DNA of 64,000 nucleotides, from assembly GCA_033807695.1 (NCBI GenBank), contig CM066306.1, forward strand, positions 2,976,001 through 3,040,000, in the 5' to 3' direction. A model generated the notes under the pieces. That model was not told where the DNA came from and searched no databases. It saw only the letters and a list, made by a program, of their open reading frames with translations. Made by a program: the position numbers and the translations under genes. Shown piece by piece: positions 1 to 11,574 of the stretch (position 1 is its first letter; every line of letters starts with the position of its first letter). The stretch is from Daedaleopsis sinensis (Eukaryota; Basidiomycota; Agaricomycetes; Polyporales; Polyporaceae).

Positions 1-1498
1 CAAATTTTGAGAGCGTGATCTAGACCCGGGCGCTATCCGCGGCACGGATATCCGGACCCGGGAGACCTGGACCTGCAGGTAATTCCACGGGTCGGATACG
101 GGTCTATCCGCGTTTGACCTGACCTAGTGTTCACCCTTAAGCGTAACGAACCGCGTGCTGCTCCTTCTCTTGCGAGTCAACAACGGCAGCTAGCTCGAAT
201 AGATGCTCGAGTTTATCGAAGAAGCTGGTAATTGATTGCAAAACGTTGGGATCAAAGGTTGGGGTGCCGGGGTAGCCACACGGAGGCATATAAGATGTCA
301 ACATGATCAAGGGACGGGCTTCGAGGGATGGGAAACGGAAGATGGGGGACAAGAGGAGTGACTGGATATGGAAGAGAAAGGAATGAGGGAAGGGAGAGAA
401 GGGACTCGCCAGGTGATACAATCCTTGTCAATCCATCAGGATTTGACCCTCGCAGTGGGCTCCAAATGATGTATATGACCTCTGCTCCAGGTGGTGCATC
501 AGTCGAAGGTGCGACAGTCCTGCTCGCAAGGAGACTTGGAGAAGCGGAGGAGGGAACGAGTGCACGGGAGCGCAGAGCGCGGTCGGTAGTCGTGTGCAGT
601 GTCGTAAAACGAGAGGTCGAAAGTCGATACAAAGGAGAGTCGGACAAGAACGAGAGCGAAAGTGAGAATGATACGAGAGAACAAGGACAAAAGATAGATC
701 TATTGCGGACTAGGAGGTGGTGGTACTTGTATGAGAGCTAAACTAAGTGATGTGAAAGTACTCGAATTGTCCATCGGCATCTAAGTTTCCTAATCTGTAA
801 GTACATGCGAACTCTAAGATCTACTGTAAGTACTGTCGAATACCGGTGCAGAGCTGTACCATGCTCATCAACGGATTTGTCGAGGGACGGTCCACCTCGT
901 GCCCTTTTCGCCCCCTTCCATGCTGAGCTTTTGTCGTGAAGTGTAGAGCTGAGAGGGAAGTATCAGTATCTGTACTCCACTGTCTCGTATGCAAAAGACG
1001 TACCTTGGGGTTATTTGCAGGATAATTAGGATGGCCTTGTTAGGGATGATGAGAGGACTCGGGTGAGACCAGTGGGCCTTGCTGTCAATATGTGGATGGT
1101 AACCAGGATGAGAGAGAGTATAAGTTGAACAGGCGGAGGTTGGCCGAAGGAACAGGGAAGAGCTGGTGATGAGCGCTTCCAGTGATTGTTGTAATGTCCA
1201 AGTAAGACTGAATGAAACTGCACTGGGCCCAAGTGGTACAGTTTCATTCGGTCCTCTAGCCCGAACCCGATGGCTTAGTTCCACTTATCAGTACTAGTTT
1301 GTACTAGTGCCACCATCCGACAAAATGATGATCATGATGATATACCGGTATACCATCGAAATAACCTCAACGTTCAACAATCAAAGATCAACGCTCATCA
1401 TCTCTAGATCTTTAGCTTCTGTCTGTCGGCATTGAGCTTCTCGGTCGACTTCTAGGATATTCTATCTCATTCTGTGTGTGATTTTAGGCCCAATACTG
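1..1498. other. No supportable gene
   Basis: Only short overlapping open frames occur on both strands, for example 328-741 on plus and 868-1284 on minus. None shows a recognisable domain or a consistent exon chain. The last 8 bases (1491-1498, caatactg) are one copy of the target duplication of the adjacent MITE. I see no RNA gene or LTR here. Confidence 0.5.
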
Positions 1499-2379
1499 GA
1501 GCCGTCTACACCAAGGCATGTTTGCCTTTGGTTAAAATACCGTGGGGACATTTTTCTCCTGTTCCCATCACCACTCATGACACCACATTATATTATCGGC
1601 CCCTGTGCCATCTGTGTGCCGTGGGTGCCGCACCTGCCCACATCCCCAATCGGGGTCAAGTCCGACCACCCGCCTGCTGTCCCGGATGCCCATGTACGAC
1701 ATGTATACCGAACGTGTTGTCGACCGCCCGCCCGCCATGCATGCCGCAGCCACCTCACCCATAGTAAGACAGAGCAGGCGGGCGGGCAGGACGGCGGGCA
1801 GGACGTGGGTATTCTGTGATAGTAAATGAACCGCCCGTCGGTTTAAATCTGTTCACGACAACCGCTGCATCGTCAGGGAGCGACGGGCAGAGTGAGCTCA
1901 GCGCGTGCTGGAGGACATGGGCGGGGGCGGCATGCAGTGTGCACGGCAGGCAGGTGAGTAGGATGGCAGGAGCGAAATTGAGGACACATCGGGTGTCCTA
2001 TAACTTTGGCGCCATGCACAGCGGGCGGTCGGGCAGGACGGTGGGGTGAGATGTCAAGGATCCGTCAGACGCATCTGCCGGGACTATCCTGTGGAACGAG
2101 GACATCCATATTGGCGCGAGGATGTGTTGGACGCGTCAAGTATGGCGCGCAGGGAAGACATCGGCGGGACCGCGCATGGCGGGCGGGCGGGTGTTTGAGG
2201 GCGGCACGGCGGGTAAGTATGTTGTACAAGGGCGGGGCGGCACGCACGGCACAGAGATGGCACAAGCGCCAGGGCGGATGGTCCGCATGATGCAGAGGGC
2301 ATGGGCGGTGATGGGAACAGGAGGGAAATGTCTGCACAGTATTTTAACCAAGGGCAAACATGCCTTGGTGTAGAATCTA
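1499..2379. mobile_element. hAT-like foldback MITE, copy 1
   Basis: This 881-bp non-autonomous element is bounded by an exact 8-bp direct repeat, caatactg, at 1491-1498 and 2380-2387. Its ends are inverted: the left end carries TCTACACCAAGGCATG and the right end reads the complement. Similarity continues for about 75 nt at high identity, and in weaker form for some 250-300 nt into the element, so that forward and reverse frames encode alike Cys/Ala/Pro-rich nonsense peptides. The interior is GC-rich and has no transposase. An 8-bp target duplication is the hallmark of the hAT superfamily, so the family assignment rests on duplication length and lack of coding capacity. A second copy with the same end, GAGCCGTCTACACC, lies at 15280-16142. 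Other superfamilies with 8-bp duplications remain possible. Confidence 0.8.
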
Positions 2380-2387
2380 CAATACTG

Positions 2388-3223
2388 ATGCATCAACTGT
2401 ACGCAGGGGCCTAACAGATGACAGTGGACCAGGATCAGGCACAAACCGAGGAGGATAGGGTTGAACCTTCCTTTGACCGGCCCATGCATCCTCCTCACCA
2501 TCACCGAACGTACATGAGCTCATAATGTACATCGTCATCTTGCGCCCCAGTGACTGTTCTTATATCTTCACTCAATACTGACAATTGTGTGAGGTCAATT
2601 ACCAGCGACTCAGACGATCCGAACCTGTTGCGCGCACATGCAGCCGGATTGACTGCTCCCCTTTCCCCGACTGATGTGTCAGGTACGTCTGTCCAGGTCC
2701 GTCGTGTGACATATTCTCTGCACGTACTAGAAGCCACACAGGAGAAGAGGCGCATTTGTCGGCAGTGGGGGTGGCTAGTTTCGGCACCAGTGCCATACAT
2801 GCCAGCAGGTGGACCAGATGGCCACACCATGCACTGGCTCGCTATCTCGTTCGTTTTCTATATGATGTTTGCAGACTTGACATAGACTAGAACTCTGGTG
2901 AGTGACTCTGGCCTGTTTATGAGTCAGGCATGGATTAGATGTTGATTGTACTTGTTCTAGACTACGTGGGAGGCTGCATTGCTGCTACATACAGCTGAGA
3001 CTCGCAGTTGCTCCCGCCGTCTGACTTCAGCAGTTCTGAGTTGCGCTCACTCACCTCAATGACCTCGGAGTGCTGCCGGAGAGTTTCGCGCACAGACACA
3101 TGCACCTGTGTTTGACACTGACTGCATCTCATGCTTTGCAGCTTAACAACCGCTGCGCCAGTCCTCACCGCCTGGAGATATCTCATCCCGGGCAAACAGG
3201 CCAGACAGGTGTCTAGTACCATG
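2388..3223 (-). other. Minus-strand open frames, unassigned; split from 9007-9062 by the copia insertion
   Basis: Minus-strand frames at 2501-2830 and 2962-3294 are rich in Cys and in short polar stretches, but I recognise no domain. Removing the copia element and one copy of its target repeat would join this region directly to 9007 onward, so any gene here was interrupted by that insertion. I cannot find a single continuous frame across the empty site, so I do not call a gene. Confidence 0.3.
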
Positions 3224-3228
3224 TGCAC

Positions 3229-3714
3229 TATAAGAGTCAATGGGCGTGCAGCGTAGATCTGTAAGCAGACAGATCGAGCCTCAGTATGGTGCACACGAGC
3301 AGTGAGCAGGACTGTGTATATTATGTACCTGTAAGCAGACAGATCGAGCTGATACAGGATAAGTTAGCTACTGTTGTAGACATACAGGAGAAGGAATAAA
3401 CATACCCTCAGTACGGTGCACACGAGCAGTGAGCAGGACTGAGGGACAAGCGAGCAAAGGGAGCGAGTATATCTGAGAAAACATAAGAGCGCTAATCAAA
3501 TACCATAAAAGGAAGTGAAGGCGCTCTTGTGCGCGGTACAGCTGAGACTGGGCGGGAGCATACGCGCAACATGAGCGGGAGACGGGACGGCGATGCTGAT
3601 GGACGGGAAAGGCACAGATGGACAAATAGTATAGTAGAGAATGGAAACTGGGGCAGTACAGTAAAGAGACACGGTCCGTGGCCCGAGGTTGAGCCTCGGG
3701 TTGTTGTTCCAACA
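3229..3714 (-). repeat. 3' LTR of the copia element
   Basis: A 486-nt direct repeat matching 8516-9001 with roughly 16 substitutions, nearly all transitions. On the plus strand it begins TATAAGAGTC and ends CCAACA; in element orientation it runs TGTTGG to CTTATA. It contains an internal short repeat, CTGTAAGCAGACAGATCGAG, present twice within each LTR. Confidence 0.95.
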
Positions 3715-3724
3715 CTCCCCCTCA
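3715..3724 (-). promoter_or_regulatory. Polypurine tract of the copia element
   Basis: On the minus strand GAGGGGGAG immediately precedes the 3' LTR start TGTTGG. It overlaps the pol stop codon TGA at 3722-3724. Position and composition fit the plus-strand primer of an LTR retrotransposon. Confidence 0.8.
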
Positions 3725-6700
3725 AGCCAGGCGGAGACCGAGGGCTGTAGCGAAATGCTTGACCTTCGGAGAGGGAAGGGCCTTGGTGAGAGCGTCGGCG
3801 ATCATGTCGTCTGTAGGGCAGTAGATCAATTGAATCTTTTTATCTTCAATCACCCAACGGATGAAATGAAAACGGATGTCGATGTGCTTTGTGCGAGCGT
3901 GATACTGATGGTCGCGGGCCAGGGCGATGGCGGATTGGTTGTCGGAATTGAGCGGTGTCGGCCCAACGAAGGGCGCGAACACCTGTCCGATGAGCGAACG
4001 TAGCCAGAGGGCCTCCTTCAACGCGTGCGTGATAGCGACGTACTCGGATTCCGTCGTCGACAGGGAGATGAGTTCCTGGCGCTTGGAGCTCCAAGAGACA
4101 GCTCCCCCGACGATGAGGAAGGCGTAGCCCGAGATCGCTTTGCAATCCTCGTGAATGGAGCCGTCGGCATCGGTGTAGCCGACGAGGTCGAGCGACGTCG
4201 CGCCATACGTCAGGCGTAACGTGCGGGTCCCCTTGAGATAGCGCAGGACACGGCGGACGGCGTCCCAGTGCGCACGACCAGGGTTGTCCGAGTAGCGCGA
4301 CAAGATCACGACGGCGTATGTGATGTCCGGTCACGTACCCAGCGACGCGTACATGAGCGATCCCACCGCTTCGCGGTAGGGCACGTTCCGCATCTCGGCG
4401 ATCTCAGCGGTCGTGGATGGGGATTGCGACGTCGAGAGGTTCGAGTGGGGATCCATAGGCGTGGAGACAGGCTTGGCATCCTCGAGACCATAGTGGCGTA
4501 CGATAGAGTCGATGTACGCGGTCTGCGAGAGGGATAGCGTGTGGTTCGGGCGATCGCGGTCGACTGCGAAGCCGAGGATCCAGTGGATCTCCCCTTCGTC
4601 GGAGATTTCGAACACCTCGCGCAGCTTGTCCTTGACCTCGCGAATGAGAGCGACCGTCGACACGACGACAGTCAGGTCGTCCACGTGAACTACAATGACA
4701 ATCAAGTTAGTGTCTCGTACACGGAAAAACACGGCCTGATCCACGTCGCATTGCGACATGGCGAGCTTCTCCTGCAGCACGCGAAGAAGCTTCTTGTGCC
4801 AATGTCTCGCGCTCTGCTTCAGGCCGTAGAGCGGGCGCAAGAGGCGGAGTGCAAGTGACTTGTCCCTCGTCAAGTCGGTCCCGGGGAGTACAGCCATCCA
4901 GATGACCTCATTTTCCTCGAATTCACTGTTAAGGTAGGCACTTTTGACGTCGAGCTGGTGGACTTCGAAATCGTGACAGGCGGCGAATGCGAGAGCAGTG
5001 CGAATGGACGCGGTCTTTGCAACCGGCGCGTACGTATCGAAGAAATCAATGCCGGGTATTTGCGAGAATCCGCGCACAATGAGTCGCGCGCGATAGCGGT
5101 AGACAGACCCAGATGTGTCCTTTTTGGCGTGAAAGACCCAGCGGCAGGTAACAATGTTCGCGTCCGGGGGTGGCTTCTCGAGCACCCACGTCTTGTGCAC
5201 TTCGAGAGCGTGCAGCTGTTCCTCCATGGCGTCCTTCCAATGCGGCCACTCCGGGCGGCGCATTGCCTCAGCGAGTGATCGCGGGTCAAGACCTTCCTCC
5301 TCTGCCATCTTGGCGGCCATGGCTATGCCGTCGATCGGTTCGACAGGCGGTTCCGTACCTTCCGAGGGTGCCTGGACGCCACGGGGAAGCTCCGCATCCG
5401 CGCCCTTTCCGGACAGAATATCCCGAACGCGTGCCGACGGGTTGCGCGTGCGAGTCGATCGAGTAGCGGGAGGAGCGGGAGGAGGTGGCAGGGCAGCTGG
5501 AGCGGGCGGATGGTCAACAGAGTCGGCTCCAGGACGTGGGGCTGTGTCCTCTGCGTCTGAGTCAGAAGTCTCCTCGGCCTCGGGCGACCCTTCAGCTTGG
5601 AGTTGCAAGTCTTGCTCCCCCTCAAGCTGGACAGGGTCGTCCGGAGGTAGGGGGGTCATGGCAGGCTGCGTGAAGCGGACGTTTCGCTCTACGGTGACGG
5701 ATCGCTGCTCGGGCCAGTAAACACGATGGCCCTTGCTTTGCGCGTCGAATCCGAGCCAACGCGCAGGCTTTGCGCGGTCACCGACCTTGCCGTCGGTCGT
5801 GCTGTGAACCCAGACCCGGGAGCCCCATTTGGGGACACCGCGCATGTTCGGGACCTTGCCAGTTGCGGCTTCGAACGGCATGCGACCTCCGAGAGCCTTC
5901 GTCGAGGTCCGGTTTTTGAGCCAGACGGCGTGCATGACCGCCTCGCCCCACAGGTAGCGGGGCTGTCCGGACGCGATGAGCATCGCGCGGACCTTCTCCA
6001 TTAGCGTCCAGTTCAGGCGCTCCGAAACGCCGGCTTCCTCGTGCGTGTCGTGGACAGAAAGCTTCTGCACGATTCCGTGCTGTTCAAGGTGTGTCTTGAA
6101 GTCGTCCGAGAGGTACTCGCCACCGCGGTCCGTGTTGAGGAACTTGACACGGGCACTGAGGTGGTTTTCAAGCCATGCTTCGAACGCCTTGAAGGACTCG
6201 AACGATTCGCTTTTCTTGCGAATGAGGTAGAGGACCGTGAACCTAGATTTATCATCTGTGAACGTAATATAATATTTACGTGCACCGAGTGTCACGACTC
6301 GCGAAGGCCCCCACAGGTCCGAGTGGACCTCCTCCCCAAGCTCCTCTGCACGCGTCCCTTCACGCGTTGCAGGGACCGGCTTGCGCGACGACTTTGCGCG
6401 TACGCACGCATCGCACGTCTGATTTTCATCGGACTTGATGAGGTCGATCCCGGAGATGAATCCTTTCGAGACGAGCTCCCGGATCGCTCGGATGGGGATG
6501 TGTCCGAGACGACGGTGTGCCTCCATCTCTGTGAGCTTCTCGACGGCGGGGGCGGCGGCATGCGCTCCTGCAGTTGCAGAGCGTTCACGCGTGACCATGT
6601 ATAAGCCACGGTCCTTCGGGATGTTCCCGACAGGTCTCCCGGCGTGGTCCGTGATGACACAGGTCCCACCGGAGAACGTAGTGGAATAGCCGGCGTCATC

Positions 6701-8374
6701 AATTCGTCCTATGGATATCAAGTTGAAGCCGAGGTCAGGCGTGTAGAGAACGTCGGTGAGGCGCATGTGCGAGACGTCAGCGGGAGCGTTGGGCACAGGG
6801 ACGACCATTTCGCCGATTCTGAGGGCGTGGAATTGCTGCTGGTTGGCGGCATTGAGCGACCGAGTTTCGGTCTCAGTGAAGACGGCGAAATCGTCCAGAA
6901 AAGGCGACATATGGTGCGACGCTCCTGAGTCGTACAGATCAGCGACATGATCCATAGCGACACGGGCAGCTAGTGGGGTAAGGACAGCAGCAACGTCCGG
7001 GCGTGCACCGGCGGTGTGAAGCGACGCGGCAGCGGCGTCATACTGATCGTTCGCGTCGATCTGGTGTGTCGACCGCCAATGCGAGATGTTCTCCAAACGT
7101 TCGGGCATCGGCAGAGGTGCGGGTGTGACAGGATCCTCGTCGGGGCCGGTGTCGTTAGATGAGGTGTCGGACGTAGTCTGGAGAGGCGGCATGGACTCCT
7201 CGAAGCGTTCGGTGAGCTCTGTGTACGCAGAGTCTCCGGCAGATGACCAGGCGGTCTCGTCTACGGCGTTGGATCCTTTGGAATCCGTGTCGACAGCCGG
7301 AACGAAAGGGACGAGCGTGGCGGACCACGCGCCGGTGTACTCCTCGATCCGGGCACTAGATGCGAGGTTCGCAGCTCCGGCGGCGGGTTTCGGAGGCTGG
7401 TTCGGACGTGCGGCGTCCTTGCCATTGCCGTTGCCCTTGGCGGATGCCTTTGGGCTCGGACACTGGTCTTCTTTGTGGCCCCTGCCGTTGCAGTTCCAGC
7501 AGACCCCAACAGGCTTCTGGGGTCCGCGGCCGCGGCCGTTCCAACGCTGCTGCTGCTGCTGCTGGGGCAGCTGCCGATTGTTCTTCGGCTTTTCGGTTGA
7601 GAGGACGCTGGCAGCAATGCCCGCATCCTTCCCCTTCCCCTTCGTCGCCTTCTCGACCTCCCGACGGTTGTATTCCTCGAGCACGAGCTCGATCATAAGG
7701 TCGGGGTCGATAGTGGGTTTGTCCACGAGTGTAGACGCAGCAACGGCGGCAGTGGACGCGGACGCGAGCGCAGCGGCGCGTGCAGAGACCTTCATCTGCG
7801 CGGAAAGCTGTGAGATGAAGGCGGAAAGCGATGGCGGGAGGAATGAGATGACCACGGAGGCATACTCCGAGTCAGTGATGTCGACGCCGTAGGTGATGAG
7901 GTCTTCGTACTTCATCCAGAGGCGGTCGAATTCGGAATGGAGGTCGGCGGACGAGCTGGACCGCATGTTGAGGAATCCGCGGCAAAGGTTTGATCGCTGT
8001 AGAAGCGACTTCTCGGCGAATTCTGCGACGATAGCAGCCCACATGGCGGCGACGTTGCCCTTACGCTTGTGCTTAGCGTAGGTAACGGGGGTGAGTTTGA
8101 GCATAAGGAGGTAAGCCGCTAGGGATTGAGACTTCTCCCAGGCGGCGATGGCTTCCGTCTCGGCGTCCTTCGGGGCATCGGGAACGGCAGGGACAGGACA
8201 CTGGGACGTACCATTGAAGTGCCCCCACACGTCCTTCTGTTTCACGGCGAGTGTGAAAGTCTGTTCGAAAACGATCCAATTCTTGCCTTGCGAGTCGAGC
8301 TTCTCAACGGCATGGATGAAGTCGGTCAGCGAGGGCGAGCTAGTTGACGTGGCAGCAGCGGCGATTGCTAACAT
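3722..8374 (-). pseudogene. copia gag-pol polyprotein, interrupted by one in-frame stop
   Basis: A single 1,550-codon frame from ATG at 8374, broken by TGA at 4331-4333 (codon 1348); the following frame to 3722 is in the same phase and intact. Order: gag (residues 1-280); zinc knuckle C-x2-C-x4-H-x4-C near 291; protease with DSGAS near 481; integrase with HHCC finger near 620-655 and the catalytic D, D, E near 686, 748 and 783; reverse transcriptase near 1060-1240, with HVDD in place of the usual YVDD; then RNase H with TDADGS, TTESEY and DNQSAI after the stop. The stop removes RNase H unless it is read through. The GC-rich codon use matches the surrounding genome. No separate gag stop or frameshift is present, so gag and pol would be made as one protein. 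Confidence 0.95.
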
Positions 8375-8499
8375 GTCGGCGGCTAGTGGCGAGGGGACCG
8401 AATAGGAAGCGGGCGAGGAGCGGACGTAGGGCGGACGAAAGCGGGCAGGGAGCAGTGGCGGGGCGCAAGCGTTTAGAGTGTTCCGGGTTAGGGCCTAAA

Positions 8500-8515
8500 C
8501 GCAGGGCTCATAACC
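8500..8515 (-). promoter_or_regulatory. Primer-binding site matching the anticodon arm of initiator tRNA-Met
   Basis: The plus strand directly inside the 5' LTR reads CGCAGGGCTCATAACC. This is the anticodon stem-loop sequence of eukaryotic initiator tRNA-Met (CAT anticodon in GGGCTCATAACC) rather than the tRNA 3' end. In the element's sense strand it is the complement, so it could pair with an internal part of the tRNA. The founding Drosophila copia element is known to prime from such a half-tRNA. Use of the same mode here is inferred from this match. Confidence 0.8.
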
Positions 8516-9001
8516 TATAAGAGTCAATGGGCGTGCAGCGTAGATCTGTAAGCAGACAGATCGAGCCTCAGTACAGTGCACACGAGCAGTGAGCAGGACT
8601 GTGCATATTGTGTACCTGTAAGCAGACAGATCGAGCTGATACAGGATAAGTTAGCTACTGTTGTAGACATACGGGAGAAGAGATAAACGTACCCTCAGTA
8701 CGGTGCACACGAGCAGTGAGCAGGACTGAGGGACGAGCGAGCAAAGGGAGCGAGTATATCTGAGAAAACATAAGAGCGCTAATCAAATACCATAAAAGGA
8801 AGTGAAGGTGCTCTTGTGCATGGTACAGCTGAGACTGGGCGGGAGCATACGCGCAACATGAGCGGGAGACGGGACGGCGATGCTGATGGACGGGAAAGGC
8901 ACAGATGGATGAATAGTATAGTAGGGAATGGAAACTGGGGCAGTACAGTAAAGAGACACGGTCCGTGGCCCGAGGTTGAGCCTCGGGTTGTTGGTCCAAC
9001 A
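8516..9001 (-). repeat. 5' LTR of the copia element
   Basis: Partner of the LTR at 3229-3714 and of identical length. In element orientation it is upstream of gag-pol and so should hold the promoter. It directly abuts the primer-binding site at 8515. Confidence 0.95.
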
Positions 9002-9006
9002 TGCAC

Positions 9007-10450
9007 ATCGCTTGGGCACGAGCTGACGCCCGCTGTTTGAACAGGTTATTCAACTGGCGCACTCTAGCAATCGTCAGCGGAGGGTGTGTGATGGACTGTC
9101 TGTCTTGAAGTCCAACATGCGGTTGGACATTGACCGTGTCTTCGACGGACTGCGCACACTATATCGATCTCCACAGGCTCACGAGCACGCATGATATCGG
9201 TCAGTCCACACGCCCACATATACCCCTACAGTGCTAGACACTGGCTACACCTGGCGCATTCAAGTTCAACAGCACCGTCGTCACCTCGAGTTCATCGGTA
9301 ATTCCCAGGTTCTCTGACGGGTCTGAGCGTCTGACCCGCTCAGCGCTTGTAAGACATCCGAGTGCGGAGGCCTGCCAGGGCCTGCCCTGCTCGAATTGAA
9401 CACGTACTGTAGAAAACAATGGTGGTTTATGCTGTAAAAGATGTCAGAGAGTACATCTGTGAAGGAATAGGATGACTCACAGATCGTGCATGCATGGTAG
9501 GCTCAGAGCAGTCGGCGGCACTGACTTCCGACAATGCTTGAATTTTACCGCAGCCTCTATGGTCATTGAGGCCACAAAAATTTGCATGTATGTTCGCGTT
9601 GCTGGTCCTCGTGTTCCTGTAAAGTTTGGTACCTGTAGGATGAGTGAGTGAGGAGAAATAGCAAGACGGCCCAAATGTCTCACGGTGTCCAAAACGATGT
9701 CTGAAAAAGGGCGCTCTGATCAGTCTGATGGCATCTGAAATCGATCTGAACGTATCTGAAAGGCTGGGTCAGACCGTTTCAGAAATTCGGGAAATTACTG
9801 ATGTTCCACAGAGTCAGTTCGAGCCCCCGCACGATGGTGACTCTGTGCGACAAGCGCACACAAGGTGCAACTTGGCAGGAACATCCGTGCGACCAAGGCT
9901 GCCAAGCGAAACCTTGCCGTTGAGCGAAAGCGACACGCAAAGCAGAAGCATCTTGAGGGGCTCGGCGTCTGTGACGAGGTGCACAGAGAGCGGACGCTGG
10001 GCGCTTGAGCGCCCAGAGGTCGCAGAGATTGCCCGTTTTACTGATGTAGATGAAGTAATCAGATGGTATTCGGGATGCGAAAGGCGACATGCGCTCAGGT
10101 CTCGCATTTGGGGAAGCGACGGACGGCGAAGCGGAAGATGAGATGACTACACGCCTTCCTCGAGGAGCCCAGTGCCAACCTGCTCACCACGCTAATTCTC
10201 ACTGTCTTATCTACACAAGACTCCATACGGTCTTGCTGGGCACTCACTCGGTGTAATAACGCCTAACTCGCTCAAGATCTTGTATCATGTATAGTCCGCA
10301 TGCAATGCCGGTACTACTAAACAGTCAAGTACGATAGGTGTGCGAGGTGGTTTGGATGAGTTGTGTTCGTACGCATGCTCTTCAATGTGAGGCGGGGCGA
10401 GTAGTACCGAGTACATGGCACTTCGGCGTGTGAGGCAACTTGCATACCAA
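9007..10450. other. No supportable gene
   Basis: Short frames at 9234-9419 (minus) and 9728-10141 (plus, 137 codons) lack recognisable domains or neighbouring exons that would extend them. The first bases are the right flank of the copia insertion site. Confidence 0.4.
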
Positions 10451-11574
10451 TTACCGGGAATCATTACGGCATATGTCAGCATGACCGTTGAAGAAAGTCA
10501 CCTTGGAAAAGAACTTTCCACATCCGCGACACTGGCAAAGACAAGATAGTAGCTGCTCCTCTGCAACTCCCCACCCACGAGTCAGGGAATAGAGTAAAAC
10601 GAAGGGGGCAGGATGAGGCATTTCCTGGGACAGACCGAGCGTCGAGAGGTCAACGGCGTGTCCTTATATTCATAGGCTTGTCAATGACACCAATGTGCCC
10701 ACGCCATCAAAAAGACTCACCGCGAGGCAGCTTGCTAGGATGTACCCAAATCAATTCGTTATTGGGTCCGTATGCCAGTTCTAGGCCCAGACCATCTCCT
10801 TCATCGTCAGCTAGAGAAATCAACAGTAAGTAACCAAACAGGCATTGAACTTGATCGGTGAATACCTTCTGAAGTCGATCCCGCTGAATCGACTTCTTCA
10901 CTTTCTGTACGCTTCCTTTTCTTGCTAGACACTGCAATGCGTCCCTGATGTTAGGTTGAAACAACAGATTAGGTTAAATTATCAACGATACCTTCACGTT
11001 GCAACATGTTTGGGGCAAGGTGTTGAACATAGGACTCTTGCTGCTCATTCGCAGCTGACGACGGGGATATGGACGCTTGAAGCCGCCTGATTGGAGGATG
11101 GACTGTGTTGGAAAAGGCTGAAAGCTGGCTCATAGATGCCGGTACGCCGTCTAGTAATGGGGGCCCTTGCGAGTCCGGTGGAAGAGGATCAACGCGTTTT
11201 GCGAGGACGCGTGGGGAAAGCTCTCCTCCGACAGTGACAGTGGAACTACCTCCCATGTAAACCTGTTGCTCGAATGAAATGCGGGCACAGGGGGAGTCAC
11301 GATGGATGCCAGGTAAAAAAGTAGGCAGATCCGCTGAAGTGGAGAACGTATACGTTGAGTTTTTAGTGCCGGAGAACATGGGTGATGGAGGAGTCTCGAG
11401 GATATCGATCGAGTCAATGCCTCTAATCGCGGCTCCGAGGCGCAACATGTATCCGAGGCCCGAGCGGCCCGAGGATGTCGATAAAGGTCTCACAGGTTCC
11501 TGCGCGGCTACACTTGTTTGGTGAGCGCGGTACTTCGCCCGCCCAGTCCCAGTCCGATTCTTTGCATTTGCCAT
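10451..11574 (-). CDS. Small nuclear-type protein with CxC-x2-C...H finger, paralogue A
   Basis: Proposed four-exon gene, complement(10451-10662, 10721-10810, 10866-10931, 10992-11574), 316 aa; all introns are GT-AG and phases close. I know no function. Exon 1 is Ser/Pro-rich and ends in a conserved SSAANEQQESYV motif. Exon 2 begins with the basic run SSKKRKR, a likely nuclear signal. Exon 3 has the acidic ADDEGDG stretch. The last exon holds HAVDLSTLGLSQEMPHP and then a probable zinc-binding motif CQCRGCGKFF with downstream H and C (NGHADIC). The gene at 22495-23424 has the same four exons, splice phases and motifs. The start at 11574 was chosen as the first ATG that keeps exon 1 homologous; exon 1 is longer here than in the paralogue. 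A DNA- or RNA-binding role is a guess from the finger and basic run. Confidence 0.75.

Larger units (their letters stand above)
3229..9001 (-). mobile_element. Full-length Ty1/copia LTR retrotransposon
   Basis: The element is 5,773 bp with two LTRs of exactly 486 nt (3229-3714 and 8516-9001). It is flanked by a perfect 5-bp target duplication tgcac at 3224-3228 and 9002-9006. It reads on the minus strand: LTR start TGTTGGACC at 9001, primer-binding site at 8500-8515, gag-pol at 8374-3722, polypurine tract at 3715-3724. The domain order protease-integrase-RT-RNase H identifies it as Ty1/copia. I count about 16 differences between the LTRs, all but one transitions, so it is fairly young but not brand new. 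One premature stop in pol suggests this copy is no longer autonomous. Confidence 0.96.

Noticed and set aside
5154..5720. 188-codon plus-strand frame and other plus frames within the copia element (for example 7086-7892)
   Set aside because: They are antisense shadows of the GC-rich gag-pol frame; the minus strand has continuous recognisable domains.
8500..8515. Initiator tRNA-Met gene
   Set aside because: Only the anticodon arm is present; acceptor, D and T arms are missing and the position is that of a primer-binding site.
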